From Siccirubricoccus deserti (GTDB taxonomy: Bacteria; Pseudomonadota; Alphaproteobacteria; Acetobacterales; Acetobacteraceae), in assembly GCF_014283215.1 (NCBI RefSeq), contig NZ_JACOMF010000005.1, positions 124,001 to 188,000 of the forward strand: a stretch of 64,000 bases of DNA. Direction: 5' to 3'. The notes beneath the pieces are model-generated. The model saw nothing but the letters and a program-made list of their open reading frames with translations. It did no database searches and was not told where the DNA came from. The first letter of the stretch is position 1. Each line of letters opens with the position of its first letter. The translations under genes and the position numbers were made by a program. This document shows, in pieces, positions 36,945-45,694 of the stretch.

Positions 36945-38408
36945 ATGCCCAAAGGGCGATCGACGGGTCAACAGACCACCCATGTGGCGTCGCAGGCCGG
37001 GAGACGGCCAGCCAGACGCTTCGGCCAGCCGGCCATGCTGCTGTCCACCCTGGCCTTGCTGGCCGCCTGCGGTCAGCAGGCAGCGCAGCACCGGGGACCG
37101 GGCGGCCATGTGGCGGTGACCCATGGCAATTACAACCGCCCATCCAGCTACAACCCACCCGGCCCCTCTCATGATCCCTGGGGCCCCTGGATCCGTGACG
37201 CCAGCCGCCGCTTCGACGTGCCGGAGCGCTGGATCCGCGAGGTGATGCGCCAGGAATCCGCCGGCCGCGTCGGCGCGACCAGCCCGGTCGGCGCCATGGG
37301 GCTGATGCAGGTGATGCCCGGCACCTACCGCGAGCTGCAGGCGCGCTACGGCCTGGGGTCCGACCCCTACCATCCCTACGACAGCATCATGGCCGGCACC
37401 GCCTACATCCGGGAGATGTACGACCTCTACGGCTCGCCCGCCTTCCTCGCCGCCTACAACGCGGGTCCGCGGCGCCTGGAGGATTACCTCTGGAACAGCC
37501 GCGGGTTGCCGGCCGAGACGCGGAACTACGTCGCCCGCATCGGTCCCAACATCGTGTCGTCCCACCCCAGCCGTCGGGCGGCGCCGGAGATCTACGCCGC
37601 CGCCGAGATCCCGCTGCGCATCCCAGCCGGCCCGCGGCGGATGGACAGCGCCACCATGCTGGCGCTGCGCGAGCAGCGGCAGGCACTGGACCCCGGCGTG
37701 CAGATGGCGCAGTTGCCGCCGGGCCCGGTGGTGCGGATGGACCCGATCCCGGATGGCAGCACCACGCCGCCGCCGGTCCAGGTCGCCTCGCTGGGCGACA
37801 GCATCCCGCTGGGCGGCAGCGTGGTCCGGATGGATCCGATTCCGGATGGCAGCACGCCGGAAGGCGCCGCCCGCATCGCAGAGGCCGATGCACCGGAGCC
37901 GCCGCCGCGCAGCGTCGCCGCGCCGGCCCTGCCGCCGCCGCGCGCCCCGGCGACCTCGCACCCGACCCGGCTTGCCAGCGCCGCCCTGCCGCCGCCGGTG
38001 CCGCGTGGCGCCGCGGCCCGCGCCGCCCCGGTCACCACGCCGCGCCAAGCCTTCGCCAGCGCTCCGGCCGCGCCGTCGCGCAGCGGCATCGGCTTCATGG
38101 GCACCGCCCATGCGGCAACCCCGCCGGCGACGCTGCGCCAGGCCGTGGCGCGTCCCGCCGCGGCGCCGGCCGGCGGCTGGGCAGTGCAGGTCGGCGCCTT
38201 CGCCCGCCAGGACCAGGCCCGCGGCGCCGCCAGCAGCGCGGCCGGGGCTGCCGGCGGGCGGGCCCAGGTCCAGCCGGTGGTCCAGGGCCGCACCACGCTC
38301 TACCGCGCCCGGGTGACTGGCCTGACCCAGCCCGCGGCCCAGGCGACCTGCGACCGGCTGCGGCGCAGCGGTGCCTGCATGGTGCTGTCGCCCGACGTCC
38401 AGGGCTGA
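36945..38408 (+). CDS. lytic transglycosylase lipoprotein with SPOR domain
   Basis: The 487-residue product has a hydrophobic segment ending in the lipobox-like LLAAC (Cys about 42), so it is probably a lipoprotein. A Slt-type transglycosylase domain (about 80-200) follows, with RQESAGRVGATSPVGAMGLMQVMPGTY (catalytic Glu about 104) and AYNAGPRRLEDYL. A long Pro/Ala-rich linker contains a 12-residue motif twice (VVRMDPIPDGST near residues 262 and 293). The C terminus (from about 409, GGWAVQVGAFARQDQARGAAS) is a SPOR domain, which binds denuded septal peptidoglycan. A role in cell-wall remodelling, perhaps at division, follows. GGAG precedes the ATG. Confidence 0.87.
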   Translation: MPKGRSTGQQTTHVASQAGRRPARRFGQPAMLLSTLALLAACGQQAAQHRGPGGHVAVTHGNYNRPSSYNPPGPSHDPWGPWIRDASRRFDVPERWIREVMRQESAGRVGATSPVGAMGLMQVMPGTYRELQARYGLGSDPYHPYDSIMAGTAYIREMYDLYGSPAFLAAYNAGPRRLEDYLWNSRGLPAETRNYVARIGPNIVSSHPSRRAAPEIYAAAEIPLRIPAGPRRMDSATMLALREQRQALDPGVQMAQLPPGPVVRMDPIPDGSTTPPPVQVASLGDSIPLGGSVVRMDPIPDGSTPEGAARIAEADAPEPPPRSVAAPALPPPRAPATSHPTRLASAALPPPVPRGAAARAAPVTTPRQAFASAPAAPSRSGIGFMGTAHAATPPATLRQAVARPAAAPAGGWAVQVGAFARQDQARGAASSAAGAAGGRAQVQPVVQGRTTLYRARVTGLTQPAAQATCDRLRRSGACMVLSPDVQG

Positions 38409-38411
38409 AGC

Positions 38412-38433
38412 CGCCGGCGCTGCGGCGCCGGCG
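38412..38433. terminator. hairpin after the lytic transglycosylase gene
   Basis: CGCCGGCGC (38412-38420) and GCGCCGGCG (38425-38433) form a perfect 9-base GC stem with a 4-base loop, starting 4 bases after the stop. No T-run follows, as is common in GC-rich genomes. Confidence 0.5.
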
Positions 38434-38617
38434 TGGCGCCTCAATTGTCCTGCGCTGGCGGATTGCGTTCAGACATGAACGCCGATCCGCGATAGCCTGC
38501 GCGCGCTGGCCATGCCATGCGGCTGGCATTCATCCTGCCGGTCCGAGCCCGTCGCCGGCCGACGGCTTGCCCCATCCATGGCTGGTACCGTGTGCCAACC
38601 GATCGGAGAGGTTCCGC

Positions 38618-38833
38618 ATGTCCACCCCGCCCCGCGATGCCGATCCCGCTCCAGAAGCGGCCGAGCCATGGTCCTTCCGCCTGAGCGGCGGAGGCGAGGA
38701 TGGCGAGGACTTCGATGAGGAAGACGAGGAGGATGAGGACGAGGAGGACGAGGAGGAAGACGACGGCGACGACGACGATGACGATGATGACGACCCGGAC
38801 TTCGACGAGGACGAGGATGAGGAGGAGGATTAG
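38618..38833 (+). CDS. hyperacidic 71-residue protein of unknown function
   Basis: A ribosome site (GGAGAGG, about 6 bases upstream) precedes the ATG at 38618. Residues 1-26 are ordinary (MSTPPRDADPAPEAAEPWSF, then RLSGGG); residues 27-71 contain 40 Asp or Glu among 45, including nine consecutive Asp at 51-59. The net charge is extreme and the tail must be disordered. Similar acidic tails occur in DNA mimics, histone-like-protein antagonists and metal-binding peptides, but none is recognisable here. It stands alone between the transglycosylase and the CoA-ligase cluster. The codon pattern mixes GAC/GAT and GAG/GAA, so it is not a pure trinucleotide expansion. Confidence 0.65.
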   Translation: MSTPPRDADPAPEAAEPWSFRLSGGGEDGEDFDEEDEEDEDEEDEEEDDGDDDDDDDDDPDFDEDEDEEED

Positions 38834-38919
38834 CCGCGGCGGCTGACCGCGCCCCCCTTGTCGTCCAGGGCTGCCTCGCTCAGGGTGGCTGCCGCCTGAG
38901 AACAACAGGGAGGATGTCC

Positions 38920-41058
38920 ATGTCAGCCGATGCCGTGTCCGGAGTGCGGGCCGAGGATCCCATTGATTTCGCCTCGCTCGATGCCCTGGTGCGGCCGCGT
39001 TCGGTGGCGGTCATCGGCGCTTCGGACGAGCCGGCTCGCATCGGCGGCCGGCCCATCGCCTATATGCGGGAGCGGGGCTTCGCCGGCGCGCTCTGGCCGG
39101 TGAACCCGAAGCGGCCAACGGTGCAGGGGCTGCCGGCCTTCGCCTCGGTCGCCGCCCTGCCGTCGGCGCCCGATGTGGCGATCATCGCGGTGCCGGCGGC
39201 GCTGGCGATCGACACGCTGGAGGAGCTGGGCAGCAAGGGCTGCCGCGCCGTCATCTGCTTCACCGCCGGCTTCGCCGAGATGGACGAGGCCGGCGCCGCG
39301 GCGCAGGAGAAGCTGACCGCCATCGCCCGGCGCCACGGCATCCGCCTGCTCGGGCCGAACTGCCTCGGCGTCTTCAACGACGCCATCCAATTTTACGGGA
39401 CCTTCACCGCCAGCTTCGAAAAGGGCTGGCCGATCCCCGGGCGGATCGGCATCGCCTCGCAATCCGGCGCCTATGGCACGCATATGTTCGCCGCCGCGCT
39501 CGATCGCGGGCTCGGCACCCAGGTGGTGATCACCACCGGCAACGAGGCCGAGGTGGCGCTGGGCGACGTACTTGGCTGGATGGCGCAGGCGCCGGAGGTG
39601 GACGTCATCTGCGCCTATGCCGAGGGCATCCGGGAAAGCCGGCGCTTCCTCGCGGCGCTGGAGCTGGCGCGGCGCAACCGCAAGCCGATCGTCATGATGA
39701 AGGTCGGCCGCAGCCAGCTCGGCGGCGCTGCGGCGCAATCCCACACCGCCTCCATCGCCGGCGACGATGGCGTGACCCAGGCGGTGCTGGACGAGTTCGG
39801 CGTGGTTCGCGCCCGCACCACGGAGGAGATGCTGGACATCGCCTATGCGGCGACCAAGCGCATCTACCCCGCGCGCAACACCCTCGGCGTGCTGACCGTC
39901 TCGGGTGGCGCCGGCGTGCTGATCTCGGATGCCGCGGAGGCGGCCGGCGTGGCGATGCCGCCGATGCCGGAGGAGGCGCAGGCGAAGCTCCGCGCCCTGG
40001 TGCCCTTCTGCGCCCCGCGCAACCCGGTGGATTGCACCGCCCAGGTGACCAACGACCTGTCGCTGATCACCCGCTTCGCCGAGAGCGTCGCCGAGGATGG
40101 CGGCTATACCTCCATCCTGTCGTTCTGGTCGCAGACCGCGGCGGGGCGGAGCGTCGGGCCGAAGCTGCAGGAGCAGATGCGCGCGGTGCGGGCGAAGTAC
40201 CCCGACCGGCTCTGGGTGATGTCGATGCTCGCCCCGGAGAAGATCCGCGACTACGAGGCGGATGGCTGGATCTGCTTCGAGGATCCCTCCCGCGCCGTGG
40301 TGGCGATCGAGGCAATGGGCCGCTTCGGGGCCGCATTCGCCAAGCCCGAGGCGGCGGCGGTGCCGCTGCCCAAGGTGACGCTGCCGGAGACCACCCCCTC
40401 CGAGGCGGTGGCCAAGGCACTGCTGGCCGAGGCCGGGGTGCCGGCGGTGCCGGAACACGCGGCGCCGGACACCGAAGCGGCGGTCGCCGCGGCGGAGGCC
40501 ATTGGCTACCCGGTGGTGCTGAAGATCCTGAGCCCCGACATCCTCCACAAGAGCGAGATCGGCGGCGTGTTGCTGGATGTCGCCAATGCCGACCAGGTGC
40601 GTCAGGGCTTCGCCATCCTGCTCGACCGCGCGAAGCATCATGCGCCGGCGGCACGGATCGAAGGCGTGCTGGTGGCGAAGCAGATCAAGGGCGCGGTCGA
40701 GATGGCGCTCGGCGTGTTCCGCGACCCGGTGTTCGGGCCGGTGGCGATGGTCGGGCTTGGCGGCATCTTCATCGAGATCCTGAAGGACGTCGCCTTCCGC
40801 CGCTGCCCCTTCGACACCGCGGAGGCGGAGCGGATGATCCGCGGGCTGCGCGGCTTCCCGCTGCTGGATGGCGCGCGCGGCCGGCCGAAGGCGGATGTCG
40901 CGGCGCTGGCCAGGGCGCTGTCTTCATTGTCGGCCTTCGCCGCGGCGGCCGGGCCGCGGCTGGCAGGGGTCGATGTGAACCCGCTGCTGGTACTGCCGGC
41001 AGGGCAGGGCTGCTACGCCGCGGATGCGGTGATCGAACTCGCCGGGGAGGGCCATTGA
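38920..41058 (+). CDS. ADP-forming acyl-CoA synthetase (acetate--CoA ligase family)
   Basis: The 712-residue product fuses both subunits of ADP-forming acyl-CoA synthetases. The N-terminal half has a CoA-binding domain (PRSVAVIGASDEPARIGGRP) and ligase domains (IGIASQSGAYGTHMF, GAAAQSHTASIAGDD with the phospho-His segment). The C-terminal half is an ATP-grasp domain (LLAEAGVPAVPEH, AIGYPVVLKILSPDILHKSEIGGV, VAMVGLGGIFIEILKDVAFRRCP). The acetyltransferase domain of Pat-type proteins is absent. It makes acyl-CoA from a free acid, ATP and CoA. AGGGAGG lies at good spacing for the ATG at 38920 but abuts that at 38914. It leads the CoA catabolic cluster; a MaoC gene follows 3 bases later. Confidence 0.88.
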   Translation: MSADAVSGVRAEDPIDFASLDALVRPRSVAVIGASDEPARIGGRPIAYMRERGFAGALWPVNPKRPTVQGLPAFASVAALPSAPDVAIIAVPAALAIDTLEELGSKGCRAVICFTAGFAEMDEAGAAAQEKLTAIARRHGIRLLGPNCLGVFNDAIQFYGTFTASFEKGWPIPGRIGIASQSGAYGTHMFAAALDRGLGTQVVITTGNEAEVALGDVLGWMAQAPEVDVICAYAEGIRESRRFLAALELARRNRKPIVMMKVGRSQLGGAAAQSHTASIAGDDGVTQAVLDEFGVVRARTTEEMLDIAYAATKRIYPARNTLGVLTVSGGAGVLISDAAEAAGVAMPPMPEEAQAKLRALVPFCAPRNPVDCTAQVTNDLSLITRFAESVAEDGGYTSILSFWSQTAAGRSVGPKLQEQMRAVRAKYPDRLWVMSMLAPEKIRDYEADGWICFEDPSRAVVAIEAMGRFGAAFAKPEAAAVPLPKVTLPETTPSEAVAKALLAEAGVPAVPEHAAPDTEAAVAAAEAIGYPVVLKILSPDILHKSEIGGVLLDVANADQVRQGFAILLDRAKHHAPAARIEGVLVAKQIKGAVEMALGVFRDPVFGPVAMVGLGGIFIEILKDVAFRRCPFDTAEAERMIRGLRGFPLLDGARGRPKADVAALARALSSLSAFAAAAGPRLAGVDVNPLLVLPAGQGCYAADAVIELAGEGH

Positions 41059-41061
41059 GCA

Positions 41062-41919
41062 ATGCCGATCGTCTACGACAAGCTGATCAACTACCCGATT
41101 CCCGAGGTGCGGCAGCGGCTGCGCTGGCAGGATGTGGCGCTCTATAATTTCTCCGTCGGTCTCGGCCAGGACCCGATGGACGAGAAGCAGCTCGACTTCG
41201 TCTATGAGCCGCGGCTGAAGGTGATGCCTTCCATGCCGGTGGTGCTCGGCTCGCCCGGCTTCTGGTCGCGCAACCCGGATACCGGGATCGACTGGGTGAA
41301 GATCGTGCATGGCGAGCAGGGGCTGACCCTGCACAAGCCGCTGCCGACCGAGGGCGAGATCATCGGCCGTTCCCGCATCACCGGCATCGTCGACCGCGGC
41401 GCGGGCAAGGGCGCGCTGATGTATTCCGAGCGCGAGGTGGTGGATGCCGCCACCGGCGAGAGGCTGGCGACCCTGACCTCCACCAGCTTCCTGCGCGGCG
41501 ATGGCGGCTTCGGCGGCCCGGCCGGGCCGGTGCAGCAGCCGCATCCGGAGCCCGAGCGGGCGCCGGACGTCACGCTGGAGCTGGCGACGCGGCCGGAGCA
41601 GGCGCTGGTCTACCGGCTCAACAGCGACCTCAATCCGCTGCACATCGACCCGCAGGTGGCGAAGGCCGCCGGCTTCCCGCGGCCGATCCTGCACGGGCTC
41701 TGCACCTTCGGCACCGTCTGCCATGCGCTGCTGCGAAGCCTCTGCGACTACGACACCACCCGCTTCGGCCGGATGAACCTGCGCTTCTCCTCCCCGGTCT
41801 ATCCGGGCGAGACCATCCGCACGGAGATCTGGCACGAAGAAGGCGGCGCCGCCTTCCGTGCCCGGGTGGTGGAGCGCGACAAGGTGGTGGTCAGCAACGG
41901 GCTGTTCCGCTTAGCCTGA
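41062..41919 (+). CDS. MaoC-type enoyl-CoA hydratase 2 (double hot-dog)
   Basis: The 285-residue product has two hot-dog domains. The C-terminal one carries the hydratase-2 motif LNSDLNPLHIDPQVAKAAGFPRPILHGLCTFG, with the catalytic Asp and His; the N-terminal one (VLGSPGFWSRNPDTGIDWVKIVHGEQGLTLHKPLP) is the non-catalytic half. It resembles eukaryotic-type (R)-specific 2-enoyl-CoA hydratases, which hydrate trans-2-enoyl-CoA to the (R)-3-hydroxy product. It follows the acyl-CoA synthetase at 3 bases, so the two are surely co-transcribed. A strong hairpin follows the stop. Confidence 0.88.
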   Translation: MPIVYDKLINYPIPEVRQRLRWQDVALYNFSVGLGQDPMDEKQLDFVYEPRLKVMPSMPVVLGSPGFWSRNPDTGIDWVKIVHGEQGLTLHKPLPTEGEIIGRSRITGIVDRGAGKGALMYSEREVVDAATGERLATLTSTSFLRGDGGFGGPAGPVQQPHPEPERAPDVTLELATRPEQALVYRLNSDLNPLHIDPQVAKAAGFPRPILHGLCTFGTVCHALLRSLCDYDTTRFGRMNLRFSSPVYPGETIRTEIWHEEGGAAFRARVVERDKVVVSNGLFRLA

Positions 41920-41925
41920 TGCCGG

Positions 41926-41955
41926 CGGCGGTCGATCGGCCATGATCGACCGCCG
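41926..41955. terminator. bidirectional hairpin between convergent maoC-like and pyruvyl transferase genes
   Basis: CGGCGGTCGATC (41926-41937) and GATCGACCGCCG (41944-41955) form a perfect 12-base stem with a 6-base loop, lying 6 bases from each convergent stop codon. The location supports bidirectional termination, although there is no T-run. Confidence 0.6.
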
Positions 41956-41961
41956 GCAGCA

Positions 41962-43104
41962 TCACCCCATCCGGTGCGGCAGGCCGTTCTGCTCCAGGAC
42001 GAAGCGCATCTTGTCGTAGCGCGGGGCGAACAGCTTGTTGAAGACGTCGTAGGAGGTTTCGGCGATCAGCCGGTCCGGGTCGATCTCCGCCACCGCGCTC
42101 GTGGCGATGGCGGGGATGGCGTGGGTGTCGGCAAGCTCGGCGCAGCGCGCGTCATAGGTCACGAGGATGCCCGGTACGCCATTGGCCAGCGCGGGCAGCA
42201 CCCCATGCACCCGGTAGCCGACCGCCAGATCCTGGGTGCGGATGAAGTCGTCGTATTCGCTGACCTTCAGGAAGAAGAACAGGTCCCCGTAGAGGCGCTC
42301 CATCTCGGCGGCGGTGTCCTCGGTCCACCAGCGCTGCTGCAGGAACAGCTTTCTCGCCTGCTGCATGCGTTCGGCATTGCGGTAGACGAAGGCCTTCTCC
42401 TCCACCTCGCCATGCGTGGTCACCCGCAGCGCGAAGCGCCGGGCGAAGCGCAGCAGCATCTCCCGCTGCTCCTCGCGGTAGCGCTCGACGGAGGTGGCAT
42501 AGTCCGCGCCGGCCTCGCGCCGGATGGAGAAGGCGACCCGTTCCACCGCGCCGGGCCGGATCTGCAGGTCGCGCTTGCGGGCGCGGAACAGCGAAGGGCA
42601 GCCGACGACCTCGACATTCTTGATGCCGTTCGCAGCCAGCACCTCCGCGGTGAAGGTGCCGCGGACGCCGATCAGCGTGCTGCGCTCGGCGACGGTCTTC
42701 CAGAAGCGGAGGTTGCGGTCGTCCAGCTGGTATCGGCCGAAGCTGCTGGCCTGGGCGCCGACGCCGATGGCGAAGATCGGCAGTTGCACGGCATCGAACA
42801 ACTCCAGCGCCTGGTGCCATTCCATGTTGGAATGGATGAAATTGGAGGCCCGGACCAGGAAGAAGTCGTAGTTCCTATAGGCTTCGATCTCGGCTTCCGG
42901 CGTGTTCTCGATGGCCGTTCCCCTGACTTCGGTCAGGTCGAGCAGCTTCAGGGTCGAATCATAGACCACCATGTCGCCGATGTTGAAGTAATTCGTCTCG
43001 ATTTCGTTTTGGCTCTGGCGGTACCATTGGACGCTGTCGCGCCCGGAGACCTGACCGGCCGGAGAAACTATGAGCGCTTTGCCCCCAAGTGGCAGCTGAA
43101 CCAT
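41962..43104 (-). CDS. polysaccharide pyruvyl transferase family protein
   Basis: The 380-residue product resembles the pyruvyl transferase family: NYFNIGDMVVYDSTLKLL at the N terminus, FAIGVGAQASSFGRYQLDDRNLRFWKTVAERSTLIGVRGTFTAEVLAANGIKNVEVVGCPSLF, and the C-terminal VGYRVHGVLPALANGVPGILVTYDARCAELADTHAIP. The family adds pyruvate ketals to surface sugars or related modifications. AGAGGA 4-5 bases upstream favours the ATG at 43104. It lies antisense in the middle of an acyl-CoA catabolic cluster, suggesting independent insertion, while the glycan locus is 5 kb away. Confidence 0.8.
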   Translation of the reverse strand: MVQLPLGGKALIVSPAGQVSGRDSVQWYRQSQNEIETNYFNIGDMVVYDSTLKLLDLTEVRGTAIENTPEAEIEAYRNYDFFLVRASNFIHSNMEWHQALELFDAVQLPIFAIGVGAQASSFGRYQLDDRNLRFWKTVAERSTLIGVRGTFTAEVLAANGIKNVEVVGCPSLFRARKRDLQIRPGAVERVAFSIRREAGADYATSVERYREEQREMLLRFARRFALRVTTHGEVEEKAFVYRNAERMQQARKLFLQQRWWTEDTAAEMERLYGDLFFFLKVSEYDDFIRTQDLAVGYRVHGVLPALANGVPGILVTYDARCAELADTHAIPAIATSAVAEIDPDRLIAETSYDVFNKLFAPRYDKMRFVLEQNGLPHRMG

Positions 43105-43268
43105 CACTTCCTCTGAAAGACCTGATGGTTGATTCTAACAGATTGCGCCTGCAAGTGCAGGATATCCGTTCGTCATCGCCTGACGGGGAGCCGCGCCGGG
43201 CTGCCGCTGGCATCTGGACCACCGCCGGAGCAGGCGCTAGGACCGGGGGCGGAGATCGAGGAGCGTTC

Positions 43269-43967
43269 ATGATCAACAAAATCGTGGCCACGGTCGCCGA
43301 GGCCCTGGCCGGCGTTAAGGACGGCTCGACGGTGCTGATCGGCGGCTTCGGCTCGGTCGGCCAGCCGGATGTGCTGATCGAGGGATTGATCGAGCAGGGC
43401 GCCACCAACCTCACCGCCGTATTGAACAATGCCGGCGTCGGCCGCGTCGGCGTGGCGCGGCTGATGGAGCTGGGCCGGGTGCGGAAGATCATCTGCTCCT
43501 TCCCCCGCTCCTCCGACCCGGTGGTGTTCGAGACCTTGTACCGCGAGGGCAAGATCGAGCTGGAGATCGTGCCGCAGGGCACCCTGGCCGAGCGCATCCG
43601 CGCCGCCGGCGCCGGCATCCCCGCCTTCTACACCGCGACCGCGGCCGGCACCCTGCTGGGGAAGGACAAGGAGAACCGCGAGTTCGACGGGCGGCAATAC
43701 GTGATGGAGCGGGCGCTGAAGGGCGATGTCGCGCTGGTCGAGGCCTGGGAGGCCGATCGCTGGGGCAACCTCGTCTACCGGGGCTCGGGCGCCAATTTCA
43801 ACCCGGTGATGGCGATGGCGGCCGAGCTGACCATCGCCCAGGTGCAGCACATCCGCGAACTCGGCACGCTGCACCCGCACATGATCATGACACCCGGGGT
43901 GTATGTGAACCGCGTGGTCCAGGTGGACCGCGGCGGCGATTGGCTCAAGCCGGAGGGAGAGGCGTGA
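43269..43967 (+). CDS. 3-oxoacid CoA-transferase subunit A
   Basis: The 232-residue product is the alpha subunit of a class I CoA-transferase (PcaI/ScoA-like): IVATVAEALAGVKDGSTVLIGGFGSVGQPDVLIEGLIEQGATNLTAVLNNAG, FPRSSDPVVFETLYREGKIELEIVPQGTLAERIRAAGAGIPAFYT. It joins the next gene's product to move CoA between an acyl-CoA such as succinyl-CoA and a 3-oxoacid. Other pca genes are absent nearby, so the substrate is not certain. The stop shares its last base with the subunit B ATG. Confidence 0.9.
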   Translation: MINKIVATVAEALAGVKDGSTVLIGGFGSVGQPDVLIEGLIEQGATNLTAVLNNAGVGRVGVARLMELGRVRKIICSFPRSSDPVVFETLYREGKIELEIVPQGTLAERIRAAGAGIPAFYTATAAGTLLGKDKENREFDGRQYVMERALKGDVALVEAWEADRWGNLVYRGSGANFNPVMAMAAELTIAQVQHIRELGTLHPHMIMTPGVYVNRVVQVDRGGDWLKPEGEA

Positions 43968-44608
43968 TGAAGCCGTTCACCCGTGACCAGATGGCTGCGC
44001 GGCTTGCCGCCGACGTGCCGGAAGGCTGGTGCGTCAACCTCGGCATCGGCATCCCGACCATGGTCGCCAACCATGTCCCGCCGGAGCGGGAGGTGATCTT
44101 CCAGTCGGAGAACGGTGTCATCGGCATGGGCCCGGCGCCGGCCAAGGGGCAGGAGGATCCCTGGCTGATCAACGCCGGCAAGCAGCTGATCACCCTGGCC
44201 AAGGGCGCCTCCTTCGTCGGTCATGCCGACAGCTTCGCGATGATTCGCGGTGGCCACATCGACCTCTGCGTGCTCGGCGGCTTCGAGGTGGCGGAGAATG
44301 GCGACCTCGCCAATTGGGCCACCAGCGAGAACGACACCGCCCCCGCCGTCGGCGGCGCCATGGACCTCGCCGCCGGCGCCAAGCGGCTCTGGGTGGTGAT
44401 GGACCACACCACCAAGGACGGCAGGCCGAAGATCGTCGAGCGCTGCGGCTATCCGCTGACCGGCCTCGGCTGCGTCAACCGGGTCTACACCAACCTGGCC
44501 GTGCTGGACGTGGTGCCCGGCAAGGGCTTCGTCGTGCGCGACCTGGCGCCGGGCTGGAGCCTCGCCGAAGTGCAGGCCAAATCGGCGGCGACCTTGCACA
44601 CCAACTGA
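43967..44608 (+). CDS. 3-oxoacid CoA-transferase subunit B
   Basis: The 213-residue product is the beta subunit of a class I CoA-transferase (PcaJ/ScoB-like): CVNLGIGIPTMVANHVPPEREVIFQSENGVIGMGPAP contains the catalytic Glu in SENG, followed by GHADSFAMIRGGHIDLCVLGGFEVAENGDLANW and VVMDHTTKDGRPKIVERCGYPLTG. It overlaps subunit A by one base; an acyl-CoA dehydrogenase gene follows after 12 bases. Usual length and complete motifs suggest an active enzyme. Confidence 0.92.
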   Translation: MKPFTRDQMAARLAADVPEGWCVNLGIGIPTMVANHVPPEREVIFQSENGVIGMGPAPAKGQEDPWLINAGKQLITLAKGASFVGHADSFAMIRGGHIDLCVLGGFEVAENGDLANWATSENDTAPAVGGAMDLAAGAKRLWVVMDHTTKDGRPKIVERCGYPLTGLGCVNRVYTNLAVLDVVPGKGFVVRDLAPGWSLAEVQAKSAATLHTN

Positions 44609-44620
44609 GGACACAGGCCA

Positions 44621-45694
44621 ATGAGTGCCGCGCCCATGGATGACCGCGCGGAGTCGATCCGCATGATCCGCGACAGCGCGGCGGCGGTGGCGCCGCCCGG
44701 CGGCGAGCTCAAGCGGGTGCGCGACCTGCGCTTCCAGGACCCCGGCTTCGATGCCGGGGTGTTCCGTCAGATGGGCGAGATGGGCTGGATTGGCCTGCGC
44801 CTGCCGGAGGCGCTGGGTGGCGCCGGACTTGGCCTCGGCGAGGCCTGCGCCCTGGCCGAGGAACTCGGCGCCGGGCTGGTGCCGGAGCCGCTGATCCCGG
44901 CGATGCTCTCGGCCGGGCTGCTGGCCGCCGCTGGCGGCAAGGGCGCGCTGCCGGTGCTGCTGGCCGGCGAGGTGGTGGTGCTCACCGCCTGGCAGGAGCA
45001 CCCGGACACGCTGGAGGTGCCGGGCACCCCCGATGCCTCGCGCCGCTTCCTGCCCATGGCTGCCGGCGCCGATTTCTTCCTGGTCCCGCAGCAGGAGGGG
45101 GGCAGGCTCGCCCTCTATGAGCTATCGGCCGCGCGCAGCGCCGTCACGGTCGAGCGCACCCAGGATGGCGGCAACCTCGGCATGCTGACGCCGAACCTGC
45201 GCGAGGCGACGAAGCTTGCCGACGACATCGGCCCGGCGCTGGCCGAGGCGCTGGACGAGGCGGCGCTGCTGACCGGCGCCTATCTGCTGGGCGGCATGGA
45301 ACGCGCCTTCGCCATGACGCTCGATTACCTGCGCACCCGGCAGCAATTCGGCCGCATCATCGGCACCTTCCAGGCCCTGCAGCACCGCGCCGCGGATGTG
45401 AAGATGCAGATCGCGCTGACCCGCGCCAGCATCGAATCGGCGGCGGCGGCGCTGGACGCCGGCGCCAGCGGTGATGCCCGCCGCGCCGCTGTCTCCCGCG
45501 CCAAGGCACGCGCCGCTGATGCCGCCATGCGGGTAACGCGCGAATGCATCCAGCTGCATGGTGGCATCGGCTACACCGACCAGTATGATGTCGGCCTCTA
45601 CCTGCGGAAGGCGATGGTGCTGACCAACCAGTATGGGAGCGCCGCGCTGCACCGCCGCCGCTTCATGGCGGTGAGCCCGAAGGTGGAGGAATGA
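44621..45694 (+). CDS. acyl-CoA dehydrogenase, small-subunit-like
   Basis: The 357-residue product is an acyl-CoA dehydrogenase-fold flavoprotein: GWIGLRLPEALGGAGLGLGEACALAEELG in the N-terminal helical domain, a short beta domain, and a C-terminal domain with TRQQFGRIIGTFQALQHRAADVKM and CIQLHGGIGYTDQYDVGLYLRK. The loop that normally carries the catalytic Glu near the C terminus reads NQYGSAALHRR, without the usual Glu-Gly, so it may be the non-catalytic partner in a heteromer with the ACAD encoded at 46466. An enoyl-CoA hydratase gene overlaps its stop (ATGA). Confidence 0.85.
   Translation: MSAAPMDDRAESIRMIRDSAAAVAPPGGELKRVRDLRFQDPGFDAGVFRQMGEMGWIGLRLPEALGGAGLGLGEACALAEELGAGLVPEPLIPAMLSAGLLAAAGGKGALPVLLAGEVVVLTAWQEHPDTLEVPGTPDASRRFLPMAAGADFFLVPQQEGGRLALYELSAARSAVTVERTQDGGNLGMLTPNLREATKLADDIGPALAEALDEAALLTGAYLLGGMERAFAMTLDYLRTRQQFGRIIGTFQALQHRAADVKMQIALTRASIESAAAALDAGASGDARRAAVSRAKARAADAAMRVTRECIQLHGGIGYTDQYDVGLYLRKAMVLTNQYGSAALHRRRFMAVSPKVEE

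Noticed and set aside
38441-38905. Minus-strand frame with a strongly hydrophobic Val/Ile/Leu-rich stretch
   Set aside because: The hydrophobic run is the complement of the Asp/Glu codons of the acidic gene (GAC/GAG read backwards as GTC/CTC). No ribosome site or signal context supports it.
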